Numbered from the stretch's first letter, positions 23,425-33,951 are shown. The stretch is 64,000 nucleotides of DNA from Lithodes maja (GCA_037953745.1 JBAKBP010007932.1:1-64000), one strand, 5' to 3'. The notes: generated from the letters alone by a model not told the origin. Translations and numbers: made by a program.

Positions 23425-24414
23425 CCCGGTCCTTGGAATGTCTGTGGATGTGAGATCCGGCCTTGTATTTGGCAAAACAGTTGTACTGTAAGAGCTGAGC
23501 CATAGCAAGGTCAGACTTTGAGGCTCCATGTTGGAGTTGTGACTTGATGTCTGCTCCATGCTCAATCATGCAAACAAACTGAAGCAGTGATGACGGTACA
23601 GCATCTTCTAGGCACCCATCATGGAATGTGCCATTCCACTGTGATTTGTGTTGAAGCATTTCACGTCTTATCATCCCAGCAGCCTTTGCAAGATGAACGG
23701 CTTCTCCATATTTGCTTGCTTGTGCAAGAATTGACCCTACATCCTTCTTAAAGGCCAGTAGGACATCACGTCCATGATGTTCAGCTTGTAGATCAGGGAT
23801 GTGTTGAAGCAGCTGGTCCTTCAGTCGGGTAGCATGAACATCAGGGCTGTCGATGCCAAGCTGCTCCAGCCTCTGCCTGTAGAGCATACATAGGTTGGCA
23901 AGTCGGAAGACTGATGGAGCTGAACTCTCACTTGCAGATTTTGTCTCAATGATGTATGTTACCAGTTCAGAGAAGGCAATTGGATTACCTCAGAGTTTTC
24001 TGCTTCCCTCAGCTCTTCAGCACGCAGGTGAGCTCGTTCTCGGTTGTAGAGACCAGCCAAGCATGCACTGTGGTACTTCAGTTCCTGCGCCACAACATCT
24101 CCAGCACTCAGTTTGGCAAACAGCTTTCCATCATTGAGAGTCTTTGCACACTTGTTGACTCTCTTGTTCAGTTTCATGGTCATAGCTTGTCTAAAGTCAT
24201 CCAGATCTCCCTGCTCCTCACATATGAAACATTCTATCTGTTTGGGGTCTGACATTCTCCGTGGTATTTTGCTGCTGCCGCTGCTGCTGTTCTCATCTGT
24301 TGCAGGAGACGATCTCTTTTCTGCCCTTTGTAACTTAGTGTTGCTGAACAGAAGCCTGCAACTAGCATGGTACTGTTGGTGTTTGAAGCCATTCTGATGA
24401 CCAGGGCCGAGGGT

Positions 24415-25134
24415 TTATCCTTTTACCACCCTGTATCATGGGCACTTTCCTGTATGGGATACAACTAGGTTCAAGCATGTGTGCCCTACACCTAGCCCAA
24501 TCGTTCATCCAATGTCATTTAAGTCCCGTGCGATCTGTACACCATCCAGATAACTTTGAAACCCCATTATCCTTGGCTCGGCTCTCCCGCGCTGGCACCT
24601 CCTGTCAATTCAGGTGCAGTTGCTTAACAGGTCCGTGGGGTAGGTTAAGCAACATTTGGGACACTAAGTATGAGATGCACTCCTCCTTAGCTGACATTGA
24701 ACCCCATGCTGAGTTTCACAGCAGTAATTGTCACCAGTGTGCCATGGTAGTGCCGACAATCACTCCTTTAGAAAAATGGCTTCTTGGATCAATCAGGTCT
24801 GGTTTGTTAACTTCATGCACTTTGCATCTGGAACATGGCATACTCCCTCACACAGAGAGACCCTCTGCGTGTTACCCTCACCTAGTTTAGCCCGTGAGCC
24901 AACACGGTTTACCAGGGTGTGGCCGTTGCCGTGCACTAGCAACTTCTTGGAGCCATAGATGAGAGTTAGGTAAGTAGTGAGGATGCACTAAATAAAAATA
25001 CTGCTCTATACATTTAGAAATTACCATGTCATGCACATAGTAAAAAATAGCAAAACACTCATCAGGCAAGCGAAAATGAAGAAAAAGACTGATCTAAATA
25101 GCCAAAAAGTGTGAAGTTATTCACTTAAGTTTTT
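24415..25134. other. Internal non-coding region between gene and right TIR
   Basis: About 720 bp upstream of the FEN-like gene. An upstream promoter or first exon may lie here, but no TATA box, splice pair or coding similarity could be fixed. Confidence 0.35.
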
Positions 25135-25348
25135 GGGAAGTAGAAAAATTTGAATCAGCATGCAAGAAAACATAGAAATCGACACCAAGATCATTCAAAT
25201 CCATCAAGTATTATGCATTTCTATGAGCAAAACCATTTTCGGCAGAAGAATTGCTAAGTAGACCCTTGGGAACCACCATGCCAAATTTGGTGCCTGTATC
25301 ACATTTTGCACAATTTCTGTAAATTTGTTTTGTTATCTGCCCCACTAT
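25135..25348 (-). repeat. Right terminal inverted repeat
   Basis: This is the reverse complement of the left repeat, ending CCCCACTA at 25341-25348, then TAG. See the left copy for shared blocks. Confidence 0.8.
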
Positions 25349-25509
25349 AGTATGCACAATTACTGAGAGGTACCCATCCCCTGTGGAAGGATAGCAAGGG
25401 TGTGCGTGTGCACTTTCTATTAGGACAAGAAGTCCTTCTTGTCCTAAGGGAGATGGACTTCATTTACTTTATGATATAACTATACTTGACGAGTTGATCA
25501 AGGTGGTAT

Positions 25510-26250
25510 AATATGTAGACGTTATCTAAGTCAAGGTTTTATTTGGCTTTATAGGTTACAGGGGGAGTCAGGGGGTTATGGAGAAAATTGGAATTTTGTT
25601 CAAGGTTTTGAGGATGTTTTGGCTTGACCTTTGAGCATGAAAATTCAGGGGTAGGGGTGTATGATGATGTGCAGTTTCTCAGGCGTTGTTGTATATTATT
25701 TTTGCAAACAAGAGCCTGTCACTGGTAATATTGAGAACAGGGTTAGGTGAGCATGTTAGGTTCTCTTTGTAGAGTTAATACTGATAATTTCTAAGTTTCT
25801 ATATATACGAGATAGACGTTTTTACATGTGTTAGATGACCCCCGGGCGGTGAGGTTATGTTGGTAGCTCTGGGGGTCAATGGGGGGGGGGGGGGGGGCAC
25901 ACATATGTGTAGCTTCTCTGACAGACGTTTTATAGGTTTGCAGACAAGGGTCTGTCGCTTTTAATATTGATCATAGGGATAGATGAGCATGTTAGGTTCT
26001 CTTTGTAGAATTAATACTGATAATTTCTAAGCTTCTATATATATGAGATTGAAGTTTTACATGAGTCAGATGACTCCCGGGCATAGAGGTTGTGTTGGTA
26101 GCCCTGGGGGTCAAGGGACGCACACGGATGCGTAGCCTCTCTGGCAGACGTTTTATAGGTTTGCAGACAAGGGTCTGTCGCCTTTAATATGGAGAACAGG
26201 GATAGGTGATCATGCTAGGTTAACTTATTAGGGATAACATTGATAGTTTC
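25510..26250. repeat. Diverged tandem repeat, about 225-236-bp unit
   Basis: About three copies share GAGCATGTTAGGTTCTCTTT (25749 and 25985) and CAGACGTTTTATAGGTTTGC. A poly-G run lies at 25880-25898. Non-coding; it directly precedes the left end of the gypsy element. Confidence 0.75.
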
Positions 26251-26374
26251 TGAACTTATATAATATAATTATACAAGAGGGAGATCTATATGATTATATG
26301 GGCCCTGGGCGGTGAGCTTGTGTTGGTACCAAGCCATAGATGTCATTCTATTATCTGAGAGGCTGTGTTTGTAG

Positions 26375-28224
26375 TGTTACGACCGGGCACTCGGGTACAC
26401 AAGGGCTCTCAAACAGGACTCGAGTATGGCTCGCTGCCACAACGGAAACACACGATCCCAACCCCAGAGTACTGCCAGCCGAACAAAAAACACCAATACC
26501 CTCCAGAGTTCTATCTGCTATAACGGGGTATACAAGAACTCGGTACTAGCGTTTCACAACAGACTAATAAAGAGACGGGAGTTATCTAGTCTGGTCAACA
26601 ATCAAACAAAGAAGTAAATACAACAACACCAAAGAATAGTGTTGGCCGAAGCCGAAGTAATCCACCCTTGACTAAGAACTTAAGAAGTCCTCCACCCTCT
26701 ACTTCGGATCGGCACTATTACGTTACGTTAAACAATAGTCCTCGAGCATCGAGCAAGGAATCTTCTGATAAAGTTAGATGCTTCTCGGATACTCGTGAGA
26801 AGTAAGTATCGGATTTTGAACAGCAATTCAATAAGCAACACACTGGCAATTAACTAACATTAAAGGCTTTAAATTGACATAAGAAGAATTATAAGAATAG
26901 ACAATAGTAAATGGCAAACATAAAAAAGAAGTACTCCGACAATGCACTGGCAATAGCCTACTAGGATTGTGCTCGTGGGCCACTAATCTCTAAAGTAGCT
27001 AAGCGTGCCACACATGAAATCAATAGTGCATAAACAATAACATACATAAGGAAAGCTTCAATACTATGCTGTATCTGCTGACCGAGCAAAGTCTAGCGGG
27101 GATGTAGTAGGCTAGGAAACAATGGCTGAGCAAGCGGCTCGTAGCCTAGCGAGGTCCTTAAGACTGTGCGGCCAAATTACGTTAATTGACGGGATGCTCT
27201 CTTGAGAGATCCAGATCACTAGTATCTGGTTCTCTCCTGGCGATCCTCTCAAAGTCAAGCAAACGAGTTAGCACAGTGTTGGGTGGCAGAGGCAAAAGCC
27301 CTCACTCGCAACACAGCGCTAAACTCACAAGGTACACAGTCAGAAAGACCACCTAGGCTTCCCAAGTCTCCGTTGCGATTGTACAGGTTCAACAAAACCT
27401 AATACACATAGGGAATCACAACTCCAGTAGCCTTATCCCAGTCTAGCATTACTTAGATCAGCAGAAAACAGGAACATGAATAATCATACACAGGGAAATG
27501 CATATACGAGTGCAACAAACATTAATCAATCCTATTCTAGTTATCCCTTCCAAAATAGGCTATCTAATAGGCATATATCTCGTGAGAACTCAAGCGATAA
27601 TACTTTGGCTGACTAGCTCTGCACCAAAGGGATCATTGAGGTTATAAAGGGTCGGGAAGAGAAGAAGATAGGCGGTTCAGAGAGTAGAGAAAGTTCACAT
27701 CAGTCGGAAGAATATGTATAGTAGCAAGGGATATGAGAAGTCGCTCTGCCTAATGAGTTCTGAAGAATATGTGGCGAGACTTCCCTTTTTATACTCGGCC
27801 CTCTAGTGAGCATATCGCAAACTACTAAGGACCGCCCACTGGCAATCATTACGTAATATTCTCTCTCAATCTGGGATCGACAAAGGATTTCCCACACGCT
27901 GAGGAGGGAGGAGGGAGGAGGGAGTTAGGCCTACCTGCCGCGTGGCGCACTCACTGTCCCCCGTTACGTAATCTCTCTCTCTCCTCTCATCATTACAAAT
28001 AAGTCCCACACACAATACTTATAACTAATGATATAAAATAGAACTTGTTGACTCAGATGAAAACAAAATACATATTTATAATACTTATAGTACAACGGCT
28101 CACATAAACTAAGTTAGGAAACTCTACACAGACTACAGCCAAAGTTCCTGCCCTGACGATCCTAGCGAGAGTGGGGCCTGACTGGGCGTTCTGTACAGCA
28201 TGCTCATACTCGACATGCGTCACA
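26375..28224 (-). repeat. 3' LTR of the Gmr1-like element
   Basis: 1,850 bp, TGTGACGC...GTAACA on minus. A TATA box (TATAAAAAGG on minus) sits at about 27784-27793, and the hairpin at 27204-27236 lies about 560 bases downstream in the sense direction, hence inside the transcribed leader. Confidence 0.93.
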
Positions 28225-28234
28225 CCTCCCCCAA
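28225..28234 (-). promoter_or_regulatory. Polypurine tract of the Gmr1-like element
   Basis: TTGGGGGAGG on minus directly abuts the 3' LTR, the place where plus-strand DNA synthesis is primed. Confidence 0.8.
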
Positions 28235-28628
28235 GATTTTACTTGCTCAACCCTGAGCTAAAATCTGACACACAGAACCACATCAAGCCTCTCACACCCA
28301 GTGACCGCATGGCACTAAAACAAAGCTGAGTTTATCACTAAAATACATCTTATAAAAAAAAAAAATCACATTTTATAACTCCTCCCAACAATATAAAAAA
28401 AAAAAAAAAAAAAAAACACAATATCATGCTCCCAGAGCGAGCTTACAGCAGCTCAGCCGTTTGATAGTTCGGGGACTACTCAAACTCTATAGGCTATGAC
28501 AAACTTATACAATTATCTATATCAAAAGAAATTTTTTTTTATGATTTTTATATTTTAATATGTTTTTTCCGGCTGCACTATAAGGGCAGCCTATTTTTCT
28601 CCACTCAAACCCACACACCTGTGATAGC
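28235..28628 (-). other. 3' untranslated region of the Gmr1-like element
   Basis: About 390 bp between stop codon and polypurine tract, with two poly-A runs on plus (28355-28366 and 28395-28416). No open frame of note. Confidence 0.6.
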
Positions 28629-31600
28629 CTACGACTGATCATCTACCCTCGATAAACAATCCGCGATCACATTGTCACATCCCGCAATATGACGGATGTC
28701 CAGGTTATACTCCTGCAACATCAAAGACCACCTGGTCAGTCTCATATTGCGATTGTGAAATTGATTTAGGAATCTCAAAGGGTGATGATCAGTGTAGATA
28801 ACCACGACTGGGCCATAGGCTGGAACATACACCTCGAAGTGCCTGAGCGACAGCACAATCGCCAGTAATTCCTTTTCTATTGTAGAATAGTTCTTTTGTG
28901 CAGCATTGAACTTCTTAGAAAAGAAACTTACTGGGTGTTCCACACCCTCATTGTCTGTCTGTAGCAAGACGGCACCAGCCCCTACACCACTAGCATCTGT
29001 TGCCAGCTGAAAAGGCCTGTTAAAGTCTGGGGCCCTGAGTATCGGATGAGTACATAGCAAATGTTTCACCAAAGTAAAAGCCTTTTCACACTCAGGTGCC
29101 CACAAAAACTTTTTGTCTTTAGATAACAAATCTGTGAGAGGTGCCAACACCGTTGAGTAACCTTTTATGAAGCGTCTGTAGTAGCCTATCATACCCAAGA
29201 ATCTCATAATCTGCTTCTTGGTGGTTGGGTGCGGAAATTTATTGATAGCCTGTACCTTGTTCTGAGGAGGGCACACCTGTCCCCTTCCCACTACAACCCC
29301 AAGGTACTGCACAGTGGCTTTTACGAAGTCACACTTTGCCAAATTTACTACCAGACCTGCTTCACTAAGTTTCCGGAACAAGGTCTCAAGGTGCTCACAA
29401 TGGCTCTCAAAGTCGTCATCATAAATGATTACATCGTCCAAATATACGGTGCAATTTGGAATGTCCTTGACAATTTCATTCATCAGGTTCTGAAACGTTG
29501 CTGGTGCATTCTTAAGTCCGTAGGGCATAACATTACACCGGTAGGTACTCCCGTCCACCACAAAACCACATACCTCTTTAGCACGCTCGGACAAAGGTAC
29601 TTGCCAGTAACCTTTTACTAAATCTACTTTAGACAAAAACCGAGCATTACCAATTTTATCAACACTATCATCAACCCGAGGAAGAGGATATGGGTTAGTT
29701 GGAGTCAAACCGTTTAACCTACGGAAATCAATACAAAAGCGTACCTTGCCATCTGGCTTAGGCTGCAGTGTTACGGGGGAAGTCCATTTAACTGTGCCTT
29801 TCTCTATCAACCCTCTACCGAGCATATACTCCAACTCATCCCTCAGTGCTGGTAGTTTTATGGGGGGCACACGGTACGGGATTGACTTAAAGGGTAGATG
29901 GTCCCCCACGTCAACATCATGCATAGCCTGAGTAGTGAGGCCTGGGTGTTCAGCAAATACAGTGGGGTATGAACCGAACAACTGACGGATAGCATCAAAC
30001 TGCGGCTCAGGCAAATGAGCTATAGCCTCGTCAGCCCTTAGGCTCGAGTTCCCCGCCCACTGATCCGCTGAAACATGTTGATCCCAGCTATCCTCCTCTG
30101 AAGCTTGACTGTCCCCCTCTCCTTCTCCACCACGGCCGCAACAAGCCAACACAGGGACAGTGAGAGGCTCAGAGGGGCGCCTCACATACTCTTTTATAAG
30201 GTTCACGTGACATAACTGGTTCTTTTTCCTCCTGTCTGGAGTGGCAACAAGGTAATCTAGGTCTGAAATTTTTTCTACAATTTTATAAGGTCCAGTGTAC
30301 TTCGCAGAGAGGGGGTTACCAACCAAAGGCAACAAAATTAATACCTCTTGTCCTACAATGAACTTCCGGAGCCTCACTTTGCGATCATACCTGTCCTTCA
30401 TCAAAGCTTGTGATTCTGTCAAATTTCTACCTGCCATCTCCAGACTCTTAAGCATGCGCTCACGGCTTTCAAACACATACTTTAACAATGGACAAGGCTG
30501 CACAGTTCCCTCCCAAATTTCTCTCAGCATATTAAGGGGGCCCCTGACACGGTGTCCAAAAATCAGCTCGTTTGGACTAAATCCCAGGCTCTCACCAGGC
30601 ACTTCCCGAGCAGCAAACAGCACATAAGGCAATCCAAGATCCCAATCCCTTCCGTTGTCAGCACAATAACACCTGAGCATGCTTTTAAGGGTGGCATGCC
30701 ACCGCTCAAGCACCCCTTGACTCTCAGGGTGATACGCTGACGATACTACTGCTCGTATCCCATGCTGTTGCATTGTTTGCTTGAATATATTGGAGGTGAA
30801 ATTGGATCCCTGATCAGACTGAATCTCCTCCGGGTACCCGTACCTTGAAAAGTACCACAACAAGTTACTGACTACCGTCTTAGCCATGCCATTTTTCATA
30901 GGGTATGCGTCGGGGTATCTAGTGGCAACATCCATTATGGTTAACAAAAATTTATTTCCAGCCTTAGTGGGAGGGAGTGGACCAACCATGTCAACAACAA
31001 TTTTACTAAAGGGTGGCCCAATCACAGGAATAGGGTGTAACGGAGCCTTAGGAATAACTTGGTTCGGTTTCCCGACCCGTTGACAAATATCACATGAGTT
31101 TATCCATGACTGCACATGAGACTTCATCCCCGGCCACCAAAACAATTTCCCCAAAGCCGCCACCGTTTTTCTTACCCCCAAATGTCCTGCCAGCGGTGTG
31201 TCATGCGCCAAACTCAGTAGGCTATCCCTGCACTCCCGTGGCACCACCAACTGGTCCACTACTCCGGACCCCTTTTGCCAGCTACGTTTAGGGTCTTGAA
31301 AACGCCGATAGAGGATGCCTTCTAAATAAAAAAAATCTCCCGGCTGTGCATCACCGTCCTCGTCGAGCTCCACAGCTCCATTAGCACACGTTTGGAGCTC
31401 AGGGTCCTCCAGTTGCAACCGACGTATATCTGAGGGTGCCAAGCGATCTAACTGCTCCCGGAGCAATGCATGACCTTCCCCGATACTGAGCTGCTCCCTC
31501 TGTCTCTCTCGATGTTCATAACGTTGCTGTCGTGGAGACTCGTCATGCCCAGCCTCGTCACTCTCGATGACAGGCCCAGGGGCTACTCCAGAACTAAGTA

Positions 31601-33752
31601 ATGGTGCTAATACTGAATCACCCAGGAGAGCCGCCGAGTCAAAACTCTTAAAACCAACTCCAGCTTTAGCCTCCTCCTGTTTATCGTTCCTCCGCTGGTC
31701 TGAAGACGGAGGACTAGGCTGTGACACTTTAGCTGCCCGAGCTCGGGTGACAGCACACGCCATGGGTTGTGCCTGGCACCGCTCGACCCACTCTCGCTCT
31801 TCCCTACTCACGTCGGCCGGCCTCTCGGCAACGACTAAGGGTAGAACCTCAGAAGCGGGCATTGCAAAGTCGTTGCCGAGAAGAAGGTCGACGCCCTCCA
31901 CTGGCAGTTTCTCCACAATCCCAACATCCAATTCACGTGCCACACCATCCACCTCCAACTCCAACCGCACCAGCGGGTATGACCGAGTTGCATTAATACC
32001 CTGCACCACTACCACCCGAGCCGCGTTTATGGGGTAGCCAGTCAAGTTTTTCATCAAAGTCTGGGAAGCACCTGTATCACGCAAGACCTCTACTCCATGC
32101 TTGCGCCCCGCCCACATCACGCAACCCCGTCCTCTATGGTCGCAAAAAACATCCTGAGCAGGGTTCGAGCCTCCCAGGTGCTTCTGCATTGGCTGTGCCT
32201 CAGCCTCTGACGAACTGCCCCGGGCAAACTCAGAAGACTTCAGAGACACACCAATGTTGCAGGCCAAAGACACAGCTGCTGTAGGTGGTTTGCTAGGACA
32301 GACTCTTGCAAAGTGCCCCTTTTTATGACATTGATAACACTCCAACTCCCCTTTGGGCTTCCCTTGGTACTGGGAAGGGCCCGGCCCCTTCTTAAATGGG
32401 ACGGTGCTAGTCTTGTGGTCAGTCTTGGTATCATAACTCTTGTACTTGTTTGCATAAGATATATTACCAACTCGGGGGGGTGGGGCGTCACGCCCCTTGT
32501 TACCTGCCTCACTACGCTGGGCAGACCCGCACCCACGAATTAGCGATAGCCGGAGGTCAGCCATCTCAGCTGCCTCCTGTAGAGTTTTTGGGTTCTTTTC
32601 TTTAATAGTTAAAGTCATTTCTGCACCTGTACACTTATAAAACTGCTCGAGCAGAAACAGCTCAGTCAACTGTTCGGCCGTCTCAGCTTTCTCAGAACGT
32701 GTCCAGTTTGTAAGTGCATCTTTTAAGTCCCGGGCATGTTCAAGAAAGGTCGCCTCCCTAGTCTTTGTAACACCCCGAAACTTCAATCGATATGTTTCTG
32801 GTTGCAACTCGTATGCCCGTAGGACAGCTCTCTTCAATTCTGGGTAGTCAATGCAAGACTCTAAAGGCAGTGCATCATAAGCCTTCAGACCCTTACCTGT
32901 AAGTCTTGAGGAGACTAGAGCTGCCCACTTCTCTTCAGGCCAATTATGCTCCCTACACTTCTTCTCAAAACGATTAAAAAATTCTGTGACTTCAGTTTCA
33001 CTAAATGCCGGCACCAATTTGACTAAGTGGGACAAGGACTGTTCTCTTACTTGGCCCTCACGGCCCATCCGAGTCCCTGTCGACTCTGCACGAGTCTTAT
33101 CTAAATCTATTTGAGCACAATATTTCTCTGAGTCGTACCTAAGTTCAGCCTCGTGCCTCCTAATCTCATTCTCCTGCCTTCTGGTCTCATTCTCAGCCTC
33201 AATCTCATGCTTCCTAGACTCAGCCTCAATCTCCTGCTTCCTAGCCTCAATCTCAATTTTAGCAAGCTCAAGTCTAAATATCATATCTGGAGACAGGCAG
33301 GAAGAGGGAGCTGCCACTACTGAAGGAGGGGGGGCAAAAACTGGGGAACCACCATGTGCACCGCCCGAGGGCACTCCAATCTGCCAATTCTCATCCCTCT
33401 GTGGGAGAGTGCTAACCTCCGGCAACTGAGTGGACGGCACTGTGGGAGTCGAGTGAGAGGGGATCTGGGGAGGAACCCCCCCAAACGCCCTCTCCTCCGA
33501 AACCCCATGTCGCCCACGCAACACCCAGGAAATCAGCTCCCCCTTGGACATCCCTACTACATTGGATATGCCCAAAACCTTGGCTATCAGGTGCAAGCCA
33601 TAATCATCCACCCCAGTCAGCCTCTCCTCCATCACGTGGTACCGCTTACTCACAAAAAGTCTAGCATCCTCCTCACTGGTTACTAACGGCACCTCTTCAA
33701 ATGGCATCTCTCGCTCATCGTCAGTGCTAGGGCACGACATACTGAAGTCCAC
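28629..33752 (-). CDS. Gag-Pol polyprotein, order gag-PR-IN-RT-RH
   Basis: A single 1,707-residue frame from Met at 33752. Residues about 150-230 form a charged coiled-coil-like stretch rich in EAE/RRQE repeats. Gag follows, with zinc knuckle CYQCHKKGHFARVC near 476. Protease DTGAS is near 557. Integrase comes next: zinc-binding HLGVRKT...CDICQR (about 854-890), catalytic VDMVGPL, SDQGSNF and ESQGVLERW, then the GPY/F-type module YTGPYKIVEK. RT follows with FCIDFRRLN, KVDLVKGYW, PYGLKNAPATFQ and YLDDVIIY (about 1436). RNase H (TDASGVGAGA about 1587, YTDHHPL) ends the protein. All catalytic residues I can check are present and no frameshift between gag and pol is needed. Expected products act in cytoplasmic particles and then in the nucleus. 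Confidence 0.95.
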   Translation of the reverse strand: MDFSMSCPSTDDEREMPFEEVPLVTSEEDARLFVSKRYHVMEERLTGVDDYGLHLIAKVLGISNVVGMSKGELISWVLRGRHGVSEERAFGGVPPQIPSHSTPTVPSTQLPEVSTLPQRDENWQIGVPSGGAHGGSPVFAPPPSVVAAPSSCLSPDMIFRLELAKIEIEARKQEIEAESRKHEIEAENETRRQENEIRRHEAELRYDSEKYCAQIDLDKTRAESTGTRMGREGQVREQSLSHLVKLVPAFSETEVTEFFNRFEKKCREHNWPEEKWAALVSSRLTGKGLKAYDALPLESCIDYPELKRAVLRAYELQPETYRLKFRGVTKTREATFLEHARDLKDALTNWTRSEKAETAEQLTELFLLEQFYKCTGAEMTLTIKEKNPKTLQEAAEMADLRLSLIRGCGSAQRSEAGNKGRDAPPPRVGNISYANKYKSYDTKTDHKTSTVPFKKGPGPSQYQGKPKGELECYQCHKKGHFARVCPSKPPTAAVSLACNIGVSLKSSEFARGSSSEAEAQPMQKHLGGSNPAQDVFCDHRGRGCVMWAGRKHGVEVLRDTGASQTLMKNLTGYPINAARVVVVQGINATRSYPLVRLELEVDGVARELDVGIVEKLPVEGVDLLLGNDFAMPASEVLPLVVAERPADVSREEREWVERCQAQPMACAVTRARAAKVSQPSPPSSDQRRNDKQEEAKAGVGFKSFDSAALLGDSVLAPLLSSGVAPGPVIESDEAGHDESPRQQRYEHRERQREQLSIGEGHALLREQLDRLAPSDIRRLQLEDPELQTCANGAVELDEDGDAQPGDFFYLEGILYRRFQDPKRSWQKGSGVVDQLVVPRECRDSLLSLAHDTPLAGHLGVRKTVAALGKLFWWPGMKSHVQSWINSCDICQRVGKPNQVIPKAPLHPIPVIGPPFSKIVVDMVGPLPPTKAGNKFLLTIMDVATRYPDAYPMKNGMAKTVVSNLLWYFSRYGYPEEIQSDQGSNFTSNIFKQTMQQHGIRAVVSSAYHPESQGVLERWHATLKSMLRCYCADNGRDWDLGLPYVLFAAREVPGESLGFSPNELIFGHRVRGPLNMLREIWEGTVQPCPLLKYVFESRERMLKSLEMAGRNLTESQALMKDRYDRKVRLRKFIVGQEVLILLPLVGNPLSAKYTGPYKIVEKISDLDYLVATPDRRKKNQLCHVNLIKEYVRRPSEPLTVPVLACCGRGGEGEGDSQASEEDSWDQHVSADQWAGNSSLRADEAIAHLPEPQFDAIRQLFGSYPTVFAEHPGLTTQAMHDVDVGDHLPFKSIPYRVPPIKLPALRDELEYMLGRGLIEKGTVKWTSPVTLQPKPDGKVRFCIDFRRLNGLTPTNPYPLPRVDDSVDKIGNARFLSKVDLVKGYWQVPLSERAKEVCGFVVDGSTYRCNVMPYGLKNAPATFQNLMNEIVKDIPNCTVYLDDVIIYDDDFESHCEHLETLFRKLSEAGLVVNLAKCDFVKATVQYLGVVVGRGQVCPPQNKVQAINKFPHPTTKKQIMRFLGMIGYYRRFIKGYSTVLAPLTDLLSKDKKFLWAPECEKAFTLVKHLLCTHPILRAPDFNRPFQLATDASGVGAGAVLLQTDNEGVEHPVSFFSKKFNAAQKNYSTIEKELLAIVLSLRHFEVYVPAYGPVVVIYTDHHPLRFLNQFHNRNMRLTRWSLMLQEYNLDIRHIAGCDNVIADCLSRVDDQS

Positions 33753-33935
33753 AAAAAAATTCTCGAGACAAAAGTGTTAAACTTCCTTATGCAAGCACTA
33801 ATTACTAAATTAACTGGAGTCTCTTAAATGCTCTACTAATTGCCATTCAAAAAAAATATTCTTCAATATGCACGCTAAAGTACAAACAAACAAATGTTGT
33901 ACAACTCTGCAAAAATTTATACTGTTCACAAAATC

Positions 33936-33951
33936 CTAAGCAAGGTCGCCA
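33936..33951 (-). promoter_or_regulatory. Primer-binding site of the Gmr1-like element
   Basis: TGGCGACCTTGC on minus begins two bases after the 5' LTR. The leading TGG pairs with a tRNA CCA end. Which tRNA primes it was not determined. Confidence 0.65.

Larger units (their letters stand above)
16413..24414 (-). pseudogene. Multidomain protein with FEN/PIN-like nuclease motifs and CXC tail, interrupted
   Basis: One minus-strand coding region of about 1,350 codons is left when two solo LTRs are removed. The first Met is at 24255, but conserved-looking coding (YHASCRLLF) extends to 24414, so the true N-terminus may lie in another exon. In order, from that Met: CFIC and KYHSACL (Cys/His pairs, about residues 10-65); ADQPLFALAK (about 513) and MFGGLHIEK; DQAHEQNN (about 728); IIIDGSALINS (about 961); HEEADTRI (about 1095); NDTDVLVIA (about 1121); MGCDAVSSFHGKGKK (about 1179); and a terminal cluster CSCKKGCNR...CFRSGLAC (about 1335-1357). 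The acidic motifs match the layout of FEN1/PIN nucleases. Damage: frameshifts near 23985 and 20980, TAG at 20026-20028 and TGA near 16460. Function is an inference. Confidence 0.65.
15902..25348 (-). mobile_element. Candidate large TIR DNA transposon carrying a FEN-like/CXC gene
   Basis: Long inverted repeats (15902-16168 and 25135-25348) bracket one long gene. The outermost bases are TAGTGGGG at the left and CCCCACTA at the right, each flanked by TAG (15899-15901 and 25349-25351), a possible 3-bp target duplication. A TA duplication with a GTGGGG terminus is equally possible. Removing the two solo LTRs leaves about 5.7 kb with one gene, a layout typical of an autonomous DNA transposon. I cannot match the TIR or the protein to a superfamily I can name with certainty. 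The alternative is a multicopy gene that happens to lie between two inverted dispersed repeats. Confidence 0.55.

Noticed and set aside
16413..24414. Treating the gene pieces as several separate hypothetical proteins
   Set aside because: Target duplications of the solo LTRs and frame continuity at both junctions show one coding region.
15902..25348. CACTA (EnSpm) assignment from the TAGTG ends
   Set aside because: CACTA elements start CACTA and end TAGTG; here the orientation is reversed, and no matching transposase is visible.
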